DNA from: an uncultured Muribaculaceae bacterium
Lineage (GTDB): Bacteria > Bacteroidota > Bacteroidia > Bacteroidales > Muribaculaceae
Direction: 5' to 3'
Assembly (NCBI GenBank): GCA_944321685.1
Contig: CALUMH010000047.1
Coordinates: forward strand, 1 to 64,000
DNA length: 64,000 bases
Shown here: one piece after another, positions 27,625 to 37,704 of the stretch
Position numbering within the stretch: the first letter of the stretch is position 1
How the letters are laid out: each line of letters starts with the position of its first letter
The notes under the pieces: model-generated
What the model was told of the DNA's origin: nothing
Database searches by the model: none
The model's input: only the letters and a program-made list of their open reading frames with translations
Made by a program: the position numbers and the translations under genes

Positions 27625-30399
27625 ATGAACGAAGCACAGCAACGGAAAGCTGCCGCTGAATTTGTAGGCAGATGGCAAGGAAGAGGTTATGAAAAAGGGG
27701 AGAGCCAAACGTTTTGGCTTGAATTGCTGCATGACGTATTGGGCGAGGAACAAGCGGCTCACATCATTACGTTTGAGGATCGTGTGCACATCGACCATAC
27801 GAGTTTCATAGACGGTTACATAGAACCCACCAAGGTGCTTATCGAGCAAAAAGGGCTTGGCAAGGACTTGCGCAAGCCCATACGGCAGAGCGATGGGTCG
27901 TTGCTTACACCTTTTCAACAAGCAAAACGCTATTCGGCCGATTTGCCCTATTCACGTCGTCCACGGTGGGTGGTGACGTGCAATTTTGCACAGTTCCTTG
28001 TGTATGACATGGAGCAGCCCAACGGCGAACCGCATGAAATTCTGCTTGACAATTTGCCCGACGAGATTTATCGGTTACGCTTTCTTGTGGATGCCGCCGA
28101 CAGCCATGTGGCACGCGAAGAACAGGTGTCGTTGAAGGCGAGCGAGATTGTCGGCAACTTGTATGCCGCTTTGCTACAACAGTATAACAATCCCGAAGAC
28201 AAGCAAACGCTGCGAAGCCTGAATGTGTTGTGCGTAAGGTTAGTGTTTTGTTTGTATGCCGAGGATGCCGGAATTTTCGGACGTCATGGCATATTTCATG
28301 ATTATTTGGCTAATTTCTCGAATGATGCCGCATTGATGCGCCGTGCATTGCTCGACCTGTTTGATGTGTTGGATACTCCTTTAAATGAGCGAGATCCATA
28401 TATGGACGAGCGTCTTGCTGTGTTCCCATATGTGAATGGTGGATTGTTTGACCGCCGTGTGGTTATTACTGTTCCTCATTTCAATGACAAAATCGTAGGT
28501 TTGTTGCTTACCGATGCAAGCGATAACTTCGATTGGAGCCACATTTCGCCTACGATATTCGGAGCACTGTTTGAAAGCACGCTTAATCCCGAAACTCGTC
28601 GCCATGGCGGTATGCACTATACAAGCATAGAAAATATCCACAAGGTTATCGATCCTTTATTCCTCGATCGATTGCGTTCCGAGCTTGATGAAATAGGCCG
28701 GATACGTGTGGAGCGTACACGCCGATTGCGCATCGAGGCTTTTCGCCACCATCTTGCGAGTCTGCGTTTCCTCGACCCTGCGTGTGGCAGCGGCAATTTC
28801 CTTACCGAAACTTACTTGTCATTGCGCCGTCTTGAGAATGAAAGTTTGCGACTTTTGCGCCATGATGGGCAAATTTCGCTTGGAGGGGATTTCAGCCCGA
28901 TACGTGTTTCGATAGGGCAGTTCTATGGTATCGAACTGAATGATTTTGCCGTATCGGTAGCTCGCACTGCCTTGTGGATTGCCGAGGTGCAAATGAAACA
29001 GGAAACCGAGACCATTGTGGGGCAAGACCTCGGTTATCTGCCACTGAAATCTTATCCCAATATCACCGAGGCTAATGCCTTGCGCATCGACTGGAATACG
29101 GTGTGTCCGGCAACCAACATGAACTATGTGATGGGCAATCCGCCATTCACCGGAGCAAGGGTAATGAGGCAAGGCAGCGAGCAGAAAAGCGAAATCCAAG
29201 ACTTGTTTGGCAAAATCAAAGATGTGCAAGACCTTGATTACGTGTGTGGATGGTACAAGAAAGCGGCAGAATATATCCAAAGGACAAATATTGAGGTTGC
29301 ATTCGTATCCACCAATTCTATAAGCCAGGGGGCACAAGTGCCGGTGCTGTGGAATGTGCTGCTCAACAAATGCAATGTGCACATCAATTTTGCCTACCGC
29401 ACATTCCGTTGGGACAGTGAGGCGACCGAAAAAGCTGCCGTAAATTGCGTGATTGTGGGTTTCGGCATGAATGAACGCATCGTCAAGGAATTGTATGATA
29501 GTTTTGGTAAACGTGTGGTTAAGAATATCAGTCCATATCTCACCGAGGGTGGCAATATCCTTGTGACGGCTCGCAACACCCCTATTTGCGACGTTCCGAA
29601 AATGAGTTTCGGCAACCAACCGCGCGATGGAGGCTTCCTCATAGTCGGTAAGGAAGAACATGATGAGATGCTCGAAACGTCACCAGGCGTGGCACGGTGG
29701 TTGCGCCCGTATATCGGAGCCGAGGAGTTTATCAATGGGAAACAGCGTTGGTGCTTGTGGCTGAAAGGCGCATCGCCTTCCGACATAAAAAACAACCCGT
29801 TGATTTACGATCGCGCAAGCAAGGTACGCGAATTCCGTTTGTCATCAAAGGCGAAAACCACCAACGGATATGCCCGTGTGCCGCACCTTTTCGCCCAAAT
29901 TACGCAACCCGACGATGTGGACTTCCTGCTCATACCTCGTGTGTCATCGGAACGGCGGGAATACATTCCTATTGGGTTCATGGCCAGGAGAAACATCACA
30001 AGTGATGCCGTGCAGATTATCCCTGGAGCGACGCTCTACCACTTTGGAGTGTTGACAAGCAGTGTGCATATGGCATGGACGCGTACGGTGTGTGGGCGTT
30101 TAAAAAGTGATTACCGTTATAGCAAGGATATTGTGTATAACAATTTCCCATGGCCGTCGGTCGGAGATGCTCAAAGAATGAATATAGAGGAGGCTGCACG
30201 TGCCGTGCTTGATGCCCGCGCTTTGTTCCCCGATAGCACACTTGCCGATTTGTATGACCCTGTTACCATGCCGCTTGAATTGCGTAAAGCTCACAAGCAA
30301 CTCGACCATATGGTATTGGCAATTTATGGAATTCCTGCCACTGCAGATGACGAACAAATTATCGCTCACCTATTTGGTCTTTACATGTCGATGGCATAA
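27625..30399 (+). CDS. MmeI-like type IIL restriction-modification enzyme
   Basis: A 924-aa single polypeptide joining nuclease, adenine methyltransferase and target recognition, close to the 919 aa of MmeI. The N-terminal PD-(D/E)xK site reads D63-x10-E74-Q-K76 (FIDGYIEPTKVLIEQKG). A helical spacer covers about 150-350. The SAM-binding motif I is DPACGSGNF (from residue 384) and catalytic motif IV is NPPF (N505), which indicates N6-adenine methylation. A target recognition domain follows at about 600-830 with a C-terminal helical domain. No separate HsdS or endonuclease genes are present, and DISARM or BREX partners are absent. It should protect against foreign DNA on its own; the recognition sequence cannot be predicted here. 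Confidence 0.88.
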   Translation: MNEAQQRKAAAEFVGRWQGRGYEKGESQTFWLELLHDVLGEEQAAHIITFEDRVHIDHTSFIDGYIEPTKVLIEQKGLGKDLRKPIRQSDGSLLTPFQQAKRYSADLPYSRRPRWVVTCNFAQFLVYDMEQPNGEPHEILLDNLPDEIYRLRFLVDAADSHVAREEQVSLKASEIVGNLYAALLQQYNNPEDKQTLRSLNVLCVRLVFCLYAEDAGIFGRHGIFHDYLANFSNDAALMRRALLDLFDVLDTPLNERDPYMDERLAVFPYVNGGLFDRRVVITVPHFNDKIVGLLLTDASDNFDWSHISPTIFGALFESTLNPETRRHGGMHYTSIENIHKVIDPLFLDRLRSELDEIGRIRVERTRRLRIEAFRHHLASLRFLDPACGSGNFLTETYLSLRRLENESLRLLRHDGQISLGGDFSPIRVSIGQFYGIELNDFAVSVARTALWIAEVQMKQETETIVGQDLGYLPLKSYPNITEANALRIDWNTVCPATNMNYVMGNPPFTGARVMRQGSEQKSEIQDLFGKIKDVQDLDYVCGWYKKAAEYIQRTNIEVAFVSTNSISQGAQVPVLWNVLLNKCNVHINFAYRTFRWDSEATEKAAVNCVIVGFGMNERIVKELYDSFGKRVVKNISPYLTEGGNILVTARNTPICDVPKMSFGNQPRDGGFLIVGKEEHDEMLETSPGVARWLRPYIGAEEFINGKQRWCLWLKGASPSDIKNNPLIYDRASKVREFRLSSKAKTTNGYARVPHLFAQITQPDDVDFLLIPRVSSERREYIPIGFMARRNITSDAVQIIPGATLYHFGVLTSSVHMAWTRTVCGRLKSDYRYSKDIVYNNFPWPSVGDAQRMNIEEAARAVLDARALFPDSTLADLYDPVTMPLELRKAHKQLDHMVLAIYGIPATADDEQIIAHLFGLYMSMA

Positions 30400-30442
30400 T
30401 GCGCACTATAAAGAAGCCGAAATCGCATTGGCAGTTAATAAA

Positions 30443-30493
30443 AAGATGGCAGATGAAATGATTACAAACAATCATATATTCATCTGTCATCTT
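30443..30493. terminator. Bidirectional hairpin between convergent genes
   Basis: AAGATGGCAGATGAA pairs with TTCATCTGTCATCTT (one G-T), with an inner ATGATT/AATCAT extension. The stem lies between the stops of the MmeI-like gene and the convergent minus-strand gene. Confidence 0.65.
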
Positions 30494-30540
30494 AATCTCT
30501 TTGGAGAAAAGTGTAAATATTCTCGCTACCCCTATACGTG

Positions 30541-33266
30541 TTAACGTTTTTTGATTGAAGTGGTGGCTCGTATCAATTCTCCACTTGGGGTTATTCCCTC
30601 TACAACCACATTGTATCGGGTATTTCGGTTATCATTGGCGTAAAACTCTAATGTTGCTTTGCCGGTTTTACCAATCTTTACGCATGGATTCCAGTAAACC
30701 GTGCTGCGTAAGTCATTGCCATCGGAAATATTGCCGAAATCTTTGGCATACTTAGGACTATAGAATTCGGCCGGTTCCTGGTATCCGAGCGGTGTGAAAT
30801 ATTTTATGCCGTAAGGACGTTCTTCTATATCCGAACCATCTTTTAAAATTATGGCTATGGCACCGTTTCCGCCCCTTGAATAAGCCAAAGTATTACCTGG
30901 TCTCAAAAACATGATTTGTTCTATCATATCAAACGGGTAAGTATCTTCAATTTCCCTTAATATCCCACGAGATGGAACAGGAGAGGACAGAGCTGCATCG
31001 GCGGCAGCAAAAGATGCCTGAGCCAGGCCTCCGCCACCGGCACGAGAACGTCGTCGCTTGTTTTCTCCATAATTTGCAACCAGCCCCGAAGCATCGGTGT
31101 TTCCCGAAGGGGCAAACATCATATCGTCAACAAGGAACATTACAGGCCTGTTGCGATAAAAAACATTTCCGTTGGCTTTTATCACCACACCGGGTATTCG
31201 TCTTATTGCTTCTTCTATCGAAGTATAGCCTTGTTCTTTCATGTATTCGCTGTCAAAAGCCTTGTCGGTCAATATCTCTGCCATGGTTTTTCCTTCATAT
31301 CCTGAAATGAGGCCTTTTACCACAAGTTCACTGAGAATGATATTATACACTCCGGATGCAGAAAGCCGCATTTGTTCGGCGGCAATGTCGTTATCATCAT
31401 CATCTAATGTGGCTGTTTCATAATTTATATTGCCATTTACAGACTCTACTTCGGGAAACAACTCGGAATCGATTTCCACATTGCTCTCGGTATCACCTTT
31501 CTTGTTGACAGCCTCTAATTGATAGGTTGCCCCGTTTACATTGTCAAAGCCTTTGAAGTGGAATCGCCCTATGCTGTCGGTCTTTACTGCACGGGCAAAA
31601 CCTATTTTTTTCGATAATATCTTCACTGTGGCGTCGGTCAGTGGCTTGCCTCGCCACAAACTTTTCACAGTGCCGCTTATTTGCTGACTTTTTTCGATAG
31701 CTGCCGATGGATATTGATACTCGCCTCGCAGCGATGCGGGTATGTCATAACGTCTCCATCCTTGCGTCATCATAAGCGCATCGAGTGCAGCACTGTGCAC
31801 ACTGTCGTTTGCCTCGAAGTAATAAGCAGGATTTTCTATGTAACCTTTTAATTCCGATTGCAACAAAATGTTGCTGAAAATGTTGCTGCTACCTGTTTCG
31901 TCACCGAACAGCCTGTCGGTGACTGTCACGGCTATGTCGCCTGCCTGAATTTTATACCCTTCAAGGCTTAGGTTTAATATAATCTTGTCACGGTTGCCAT
32001 AGGTCGGCCTTGCCGGTGCCACGACTGCCGTATGGTTATCTGCCGCTTTTACAAATAACAGGCGTTCACTCAATGCATTTAATTTCCCGTCAAGCAGTAA
32101 GACCTGTACAATTCCGGTCTGCAAGCCACTGCAACTTATGCTCGCTTCACGTAGGCCTTCGAGCCGTCCGGCATATACAAGCAACCCGCGTTCTTGTATC
32201 GCAATTATTGCATCTTCGGGGCAGTTGCCTTTTACCTTAATATCTATGATGCTGTCTCCTTGTAACTTGGCCGAGATAACGGCTGCGTTATCATTGGTTA
32301 CAGGCAACGTGAATGTGGCATACAAGCTGTCACGTGCTTCACATTCGGCACGATAAACTTCGCCACGCCGGGGTACGAACGAAAAGCTGCCCATTCCCGT
32401 GTGCAGACTTTTGAAATCGGCCACTTCGTTGCCATTTGAATCCAAAACACGACCTCTGACATCAATCCCCGAGCCGTAGTTGTCTATTGCTTTAAACGCT
32501 ACGCGGTTCTCTTCCCCTGGAACCAAATAACCACCTTCGGGATGGAATGTTACATCATATTCCGATACATTCCTCGGGAGGCGCAGGTATTTGGCATAGT
32601 CGTCGCACATCACAAGCAAACTGCCTGCCATATATTCATCACGGTCTAATTTTACAGTCTCTGTACCACTTTTGCGCCAACTCGGCTTCCAGTCTTCGTC
32701 ATTTATTGTGCGGTAGGTGAATTCCCGGTCGGGTTCCTCTCCTGTTAAGCGGTCACGGTAGTCGATGTGGCAAACCAGTCGCTTACCGTTGTCCTCCCAC
32801 TCAAACCGTGATGACAAGTCCATTCGCAATGAGTATGCGTTGCGTATGTTGACCGGCTTTTTGAAAAAGTAGTCTCCCCGGCACTGTTCATAAAATTGGT
32901 ATAAGCTACAAGCGTGTAATCACCTTCGGCAACTCTCATGTCGAGTGGAATGTATCCGGCATACACTCCATCGCGTTCAATTACCTTGATGCGTTGGTCA
33001 ACAGTATTGTAAGGTGTGCGAAACTCGACATACATATATTTGCTCACAGCCACCGGTTCATGAGTGGATGAACTTACTATGAACCCGCGGAACCATATTG
33101 TGTCGCCTCCCATATAGTGGTTGCGGTCGGTCATTACATGGATTTTTTCTTGCGGATATTCATAACATTGCTCATTAAGTCGTGCAAGCAATGTGTCGGC
33201 AAGTTCTTGTGCCATTCCACAATTGGCTATTACTAGTGTGGTTAAAATTGTAAATATCTGCTTCAT
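30541..33266 (-). pseudogene. MG2 / TonB-plug-domain surface protein gene with one frameshift
   Basis: Two overlapping frames together encode one protein of about 905 aa. Frame 1 (33266 to about 32870) has signal peptide MKQIFTILTTLVIANCGMAQ and a macroglobulin-type domain (MTDRNHYMGGDTIWFRGFIV). It runs as far as NSAGET, then leaves the homologous path. Frame 2 (from about 32870 to 30541) continues with YFFKKPVNIRNAYSLRM. It contains further beta-sandwich domains, a carboxypeptidase-like regulatory domain (SGTVKSLWRGKPLTDATVKIL) and a TonB-receptor plug-like end (SIEEAIRRIPGVVI, LRPGNTLAYSRGGNGAIAIIL). A single missing base near 32867-32873 explains both. It may be a true pseudogene or a sequencing error. 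Role: outer-membrane or surface protein, otherwise unknown. Confidence 0.75.
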
Positions 33267-33335
33267 AATATCGGAATTAAGTGTTTAAACTATTCCAAAT
33301 TTATCGATTTAGCTTTTAAATTGCAAATATTTCGA

Positions 33336-33375
33336 CCTCGAATGTTAATATCGAAATGATAATTAACATTCGAGG
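33336..33375. repeat. 14-bp perfect inverted repeat in intergenic region
   Basis: CCTCGAATGTTAAT (33336-33349) and ATTAACATTCGAGG (33362-33375) are exact inverse copies around a 12-base loop. The position is about 70-110 bases upstream of the minus-strand MG2 gene, where an operator would lie. It has no terminator T-run on the minus side. Confidence 0.55.
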
Positions 33376-33514
33376 GGGGTAAATGTTAATTATTTATTTT
33401 CTATTAGTAAGCTCGTTTGATGATAGAAAGCAAATTTTGAGTTGTGAAATGTTAGAGGATTGTAAAAATGGGTGCGATACGGGGAAAAGGGTGGTTATAT
33501 TGAGTAAAAATCGA

Positions 33515-33608
33515 TACCTTTGCACGGTTTTTTATGTGGTGATGCTGATGTGTATTGCCACACAGTATTGTGGAATTTAAGTCAAGCACTATTTTTATAT
33601 AGTAATAG
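33515..33608 (+). promoter_or_regulatory. ABC-F gene -7 box and leader
   Basis: TACCTTTG at 33515-33522 fits the -7 box; no good -33 TTTG is seen. The leader of about 80 nt contains a 12-codon ORF (MLMCIATQYCGI) and a small hairpin CCACA/TGTGG. The rest of the 33267-33608 gap shows no gene. Confidence 0.4.
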
Positions 33609-35591
33609 ATGATTTCGGTACAAAATCTGTCGGTAGAATTTAATTGCGTTCCGTTGTTTTCAGGGGCAAGTTTTGTCATTAATAAAAAAGACAAGATTGC
33701 ACTTGTGGGCAAGAACGGGGCCGGTAAGTCAACGATGTTGAAGATTATAGCAGGGTTGCAGTCGCCAACCGGAGGAACTGTTGCAGTACCTGCCGATACA
33801 GCCATAGGCTATTTGCCGCAACAAATGGTGCTTGCCGACAGCACCACTGTGCGCGACGAGGTGAAGAAGGCATTTGACAGGATAACACGGTTACAAGCCG
33901 AAATAGATGCTGCAAATAATGAAATTGCATCCCGTACCGACTATGACAGCCAAGCATATGCAAAGTTGATAGAACACGTGACAATGCTTAATGAGCATCT
34001 CGCAATGGCCGGTGCCGACAATTGTGATGCCGAGATGGAGAAAACTCTTATCGGGCTTGGGTTTGAGCGAAGTGATTTCGACAGACCTACATCGGAATTC
34101 AGCGGAGGGTGGCGTATGCGCATAGAACTTGCCAAGTTGCTGTTGCGCCATCCCGATGTACTTTTGCTTGACGAGCCTACCAACCACCTTGACATAGAGT
34201 CGATACAATGGCTTGAAAATTTTTTTAAGACCAAAGCCAACGCAGTGATGCTTGTTTCGCATGACCGTGCGTTTATTGACAATATCACTAATCGCACGAT
34301 TGAAATATCGTGCGGGAAAATATATGATTACAATGTGAATTACTCGAAATTTGTGGAGTTGCGCAAGGAACGGGTCGAGCAGCAAACTCGTGCGTACCTT
34401 AACCAACAAAAACAGATACAAGATACCGAGGAGTTCATAGAACGGTTCCGCTATAAGGCTACCAAATCGGTACAAGTGCAAAGCCGCATCAAGCAGCTTT
34501 CCAAGATAGAACGTATAGAAATCGACGAGGTGGACAATTCACACATCAACTTGAAATTTCCTCCGGCTCCACGGTCGGGCGATTATCCTGTGATAGCCGA
34601 CGGAGTGAGCAAGAGCTATGGCGATCATCTTGTATTCAGCGGTGCCACATTTACCATCAAGCGAGGTGAGAAGGTTGCATTTGTGGGCAAGAACGGTGAG
34701 GGCAAATCAACGCTTGTGAAATGTATAATGGGTGAAATTCCATTTGAAGGAATGCTTAAAATTGGTCACAACGTAAAAATAGGCTATTTTGCACAAAATC
34801 AAGCACAACTGCTCGATGGCGAATTGACAGTGTTTGATACAATCGACCGTGTGGCCGTTGGCGACATACGCACCAAGATTCGAGATTTGCTGGGTGCATT
34901 CATGTTTGGCGGAGAAGCTTCCGATAAAAAAGTGAAAGTGCTTTCGGGAGGCGAAAAAACACGCCTTGCAATGATAAAACTGCTACTTGAACCTGTAAAC
35001 CTGCTTATTCTCGATGAACCTACCAATCACCTTGATATGCGTACCAAGGACATATTGAAAGAAGCCATAAAGGACTTTAACGGAACTGTTATTGTGGTAT
35101 CGCATGACCGCGAATTCCTTGACGGACTGGTAAGCAAGGTGTATGAATTCGGAGGAGGCAGGGTAAAAGAACATCTTGGCGGCATATACGATTTTCTTGA
35201 AGCAAAAAAGATAGAATCGTTGCGTCAGCTCGAAGCATCGGTAAAAAATGAACCTTCGACAAGAATGCAGCAAAAAACAACCGCATCCGAACAGATGGAC
35301 GGTAAAAGCGCGGCTCGCCGAAATTATTTTGAGCAAAAGGAGCATGAACGAGAGGTAAAACGCAGGCAGAAGCGTGTTGCTGCCTGTGAAGTAGAGATCG
35401 GCGACATAGAAGCCCAAATAAAGGCAATAGAGGAACAAATGGCTGCCGGAGGCGATTTGCCCGCCGACATATACAGCCGCCATGCCGAGCTTAATAAAAA
35501 ACTTGAAAACGCCATGAGCGTGTGGGAATTGGCTTGTAATGAATTAGAAACAATAACAAGCACCGACAAAGAAAATCAGATATTTGTTTAA
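33609..35591 (+). CDS. ABC-F family ATPase
   Basis: A 660-aa cytosolic protein with two ABC ATPase domains and no membrane part, as in EttA/Uup/YheS translation factors. The Walker A sites are GKNGAGKST (about 37) and GKNGEGKST (about 360). Signature motifs are SGGWRMRIELAKLLL and LSGGEKTRLAMIKLLL, each followed by LLLDEPTNHLD or LILDEPTNHLD. A charged linker between domains (about 240-310, RERVEQQTRAYLNQQKQIQ) and a C-terminal coiled coil (about 545-650) fit the Uup/YdiF subgroup. It probably acts on ribosomes. An antibiotic-resistance role is not implied. Confidence 0.9.
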   Translation: MISVQNLSVEFNCVPLFSGASFVINKKDKIALVGKNGAGKSTMLKIIAGLQSPTGGTVAVPADTAIGYLPQQMVLADSTTVRDEVKKAFDRITRLQAEIDAANNEIASRTDYDSQAYAKLIEHVTMLNEHLAMAGADNCDAEMEKTLIGLGFERSDFDRPTSEFSGGWRMRIELAKLLLRHPDVLLLDEPTNHLDIESIQWLENFFKTKANAVMLVSHDRAFIDNITNRTIEISCGKIYDYNVNYSKFVELRKERVEQQTRAYLNQQKQIQDTEEFIERFRYKATKSVQVQSRIKQLSKIERIEIDEVDNSHINLKFPPAPRSGDYPVIADGVSKSYGDHLVFSGATFTIKRGEKVAFVGKNGEGKSTLVKCIMGEIPFEGMLKIGHNVKIGYFAQNQAQLLDGELTVFDTIDRVAVGDIRTKIRDLLGAFMFGGEASDKKVKVLSGGEKTRLAMIKLLLEPVNLLILDEPTNHLDMRTKDILKEAIKDFNGTVIVVSHDREFLDGLVSKVYEFGGGRVKEHLGGIYDFLEAKKIESLRQLEASVKNEPSTRMQQKTTASEQMDGKSAARRNYFEQKEHEREVKRRQKRVAACEVEIGDIEAQIKAIEEQMAAGGDLPADIYSRHAELNKKLENAMSVWELACNELETITSTDKENQIFV

Positions 35592-35601
35592 TATATTAAC
35601 A

Positions 35602-37626
35602 ATGAAAGTTTTAAAGTACATTATTCCAGTTTTGGCATTGACAATGACTACCAACAACATCAATGCAGAAGAGGTTAAGGGCGTGGATCGCGCCAACCTC
35701 GATGAAACGGTATCGCCCGGACAGGATTTTTATGATTATGCGTGTGGCGGTTGGATGAAAAACAATCCTCTGCCGGCCCAGTATTCACGTTTCGGCACTT
35801 TCGATCAATTGGCCGAAAACAGCCGGGAACAAGTGAAATCGCTTGTGCAACACTTGAGTGAGACCGAACACCCGCAAGGTTCGGTAGGGCAAAAAGTAAG
35901 CGACCTGTATGAAATGGGCATGGACAGTGTGCGCCTTAACAATGAGGGTGCAACTGCATTGCAAGCCGATATCGAGAAAATCGACGGCATGAAGCGCAAC
36001 GAGTTGATTAATATTGTCGCATGGTTGCATAACGGTATTGCTTCGCCATTTTTCAGTACCGGTGTAATGGCCGATTTGAAGAATGCCGACCTTAACATTA
36101 TGTATGTTGCACAAATCTCGGGCGGACTTGGCGACCGTGACTATTATCTTGAAAATGATGACCACACGGTGAATATACGCAATGAGTATGTGAAGTATAT
36201 TGAGAAGATTTTCACTCTTGCAGGGTTTAAGAAAAAGCAGGCTCAAAAAGCTGCAAAGAATGTATTGAAAATTGAGACAGAGCTTGCCAAAGCTGCCATG
36301 ACTCGTGAAGAATCTCGCAACTATGCAATCCAGTACAATATTTACACTATCGACCAACTTAAAGCCGAATATCCTAATATTGACTGGATGGCTTATTTCT
36401 CGGGTATTGGTTTGCCAAATCTTGACCAGGTGTGCCTGATGCAACCCAAGTTCCTTGCCGAGGTTAACAGTCTTATAGGCTCGTTGAGTGATCGTGAAAT
36501 AAAGGATTACTTGTTGTGTAAATATATCTCGTCGGCATCTCCTTATCTGAGCGATGATTTTATTCAGGCCAATTTCGATATGTTCTCGCGTACTATGTCG
36601 GGCAAGAAAGAGATGCAACCTCGTTGGAAGCGAGCATTATCGGTACCCGACGGAATGCTTGGTGAAGCCGTAGGCCAACTTTATGTAGAAAAATATTTCC
36701 CTGCCGAGTCAAAAGAGCGTATGCTCAAGCTCGTGGGTAACTTGAAGAAAGCCCTTGCCGAACATATTGCAGGACTCACTTGGATGAGCGACCAAACCAA
36801 GGTGAATGCACTTGTGAAACTTAACAGTTTCACCGTAAAAATCGGGTATCCCGATAAATGGAAAGATTACAGTGACGTGACTGTGGATTCAACAAAAACT
36901 TACTGGGATAACATCAAGGGCATCAGTCTCTTCCTTGCACAAGACAACTATCAACGTTGGAATAAGCCTGTTGACCGTGACGAGTGGGGCATGACACCGC
37001 AAACAGTAAATGCTTATTATAATCCTACGACCAACGAAATCTGCTTCCCTGCTGCCATTCTGCAACCGCCGTATTTCGATATGAATAATGATGATGCCAG
37101 CAACTATGGTGCCATCGGTGTAGTTATCGGACACGAAATGACACACGGATTTGACGACCAAGGCCGTAATTTTGACCAAAATGGAAATATGACAGATTGG
37201 TGGACAGCCGAAGATGCTGCAAAATTCAAAACACTTGCCGACAAACTCGCTGCCCAATTTGATGCGATTGTAGTTGCCGATGATGTACACGCCAACGGCC
37301 AATTTACACTTGGCGAGAACATTGCCGACCAGGGCGGATTGCGCGTGTCATATACTGCATTTAAGAAAACCGAGCAAGGCAAGAATAATCAGCCGATAGA
37401 CGGTTTTACTCCTGAACAACGCTTCTACCTTGCATATGCCAACGTATGGGCTGCGAACATTACCAAAGAGGAGATTTTGCGCCGTACCAAAATCGACCCG
37501 CACTCGATAGGCCGCTTGCGTGTGAATGCAACGCTTCGCAATATCGATACATTCTTCAATGCATTCGGCATTAAAGCCGGAGACAATATGTTCCTTCCGG
37601 TTGAGGATCGTGTAGTAATCTGGTAA
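35602..37626 (+). CDS. M13 family zinc metallopeptidase
   Basis: A 674-aa neprilysin-like (PepO/PgPepO) peptidase. The signal peptide begins MKVLKYIIPVLALTMTTNNINA; the open frame starts six codons earlier inside the ABC-F gene end, so I use 35602. The zinc motif is H511-E-M-T-H515 in GHEMTHGFDDQGRNFD, and the third ligand lies in GENIADQGGL about 60 residues later. N-terminal family pattern: SPGQDFYDYACGGWMKNNPLP. It degrades short peptides in the periplasm. A strong terminator follows. Confidence 0.95.
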   Translation: MKVLKYIIPVLALTMTTNNINAEEVKGVDRANLDETVSPGQDFYDYACGGWMKNNPLPAQYSRFGTFDQLAENSREQVKSLVQHLSETEHPQGSVGQKVSDLYEMGMDSVRLNNEGATALQADIEKIDGMKRNELINIVAWLHNGIASPFFSTGVMADLKNADLNIMYVAQISGGLGDRDYYLENDDHTVNIRNEYVKYIEKIFTLAGFKKKQAQKAAKNVLKIETELAKAAMTREESRNYAIQYNIYTIDQLKAEYPNIDWMAYFSGIGLPNLDQVCLMQPKFLAEVNSLIGSLSDREIKDYLLCKYISSASPYLSDDFIQANFDMFSRTMSGKKEMQPRWKRALSVPDGMLGEAVGQLYVEKYFPAESKERMLKLVGNLKKALAEHIAGLTWMSDQTKVNALVKLNSFTVKIGYPDKWKDYSDVTVDSTKTYWDNIKGISLFLAQDNYQRWNKPVDRDEWGMTPQTVNAYYNPTTNEICFPAAILQPPYFDMNNDDASNYGAIGVVIGHEMTHGFDDQGRNFDQNGNMTDWWTAEDAAKFKTLADKLAAQFDAIVVADDVHANGQFTLGENIADQGGLRVSYTAFKKTEQGKNNQPIDGFTPEQRFYLAYANVWAANITKEEILRRTKIDPHSIGRLRVNATLRNIDTFFNAFGIKAGDNMFLPVEDRVVIW

Positions 37627-37648
37627 TCGATTTGTAAAAGAGAATAAT

Positions 37649-37692
37649 AATAAGTCGGCAACCGCTTAATGTGTGGTTGCCGACTTATTTTA
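37649..37692. terminator. Strong bidirectional terminator
   Basis: A perfect 15-bp stem (AATAAGTCGGCAACC at 37649-37663 with GGTTGCCGACTTATT at 37675-37689), with T-rich flanks on both strands. It separates the M13 peptidase from the convergent glycosyltransferase. Confidence 0.9.
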
Positions 37693-37704
37693 TATTGTTT
37701 TTTA

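Noticed and set aside
28819..29661. 280-codon antisense frame opposite the MmeI-like gene
   Set aside because: It lies wholly within the conserved methyltransferase region and shows no recognisable motifs.
27625..30399. DISARM/BREX methyltransferase island
   Set aside because: None of the partner genes (helicase, phospholipase D, PglZ, BrxL) occur around it; the N-terminal nuclease site fits MmeI.
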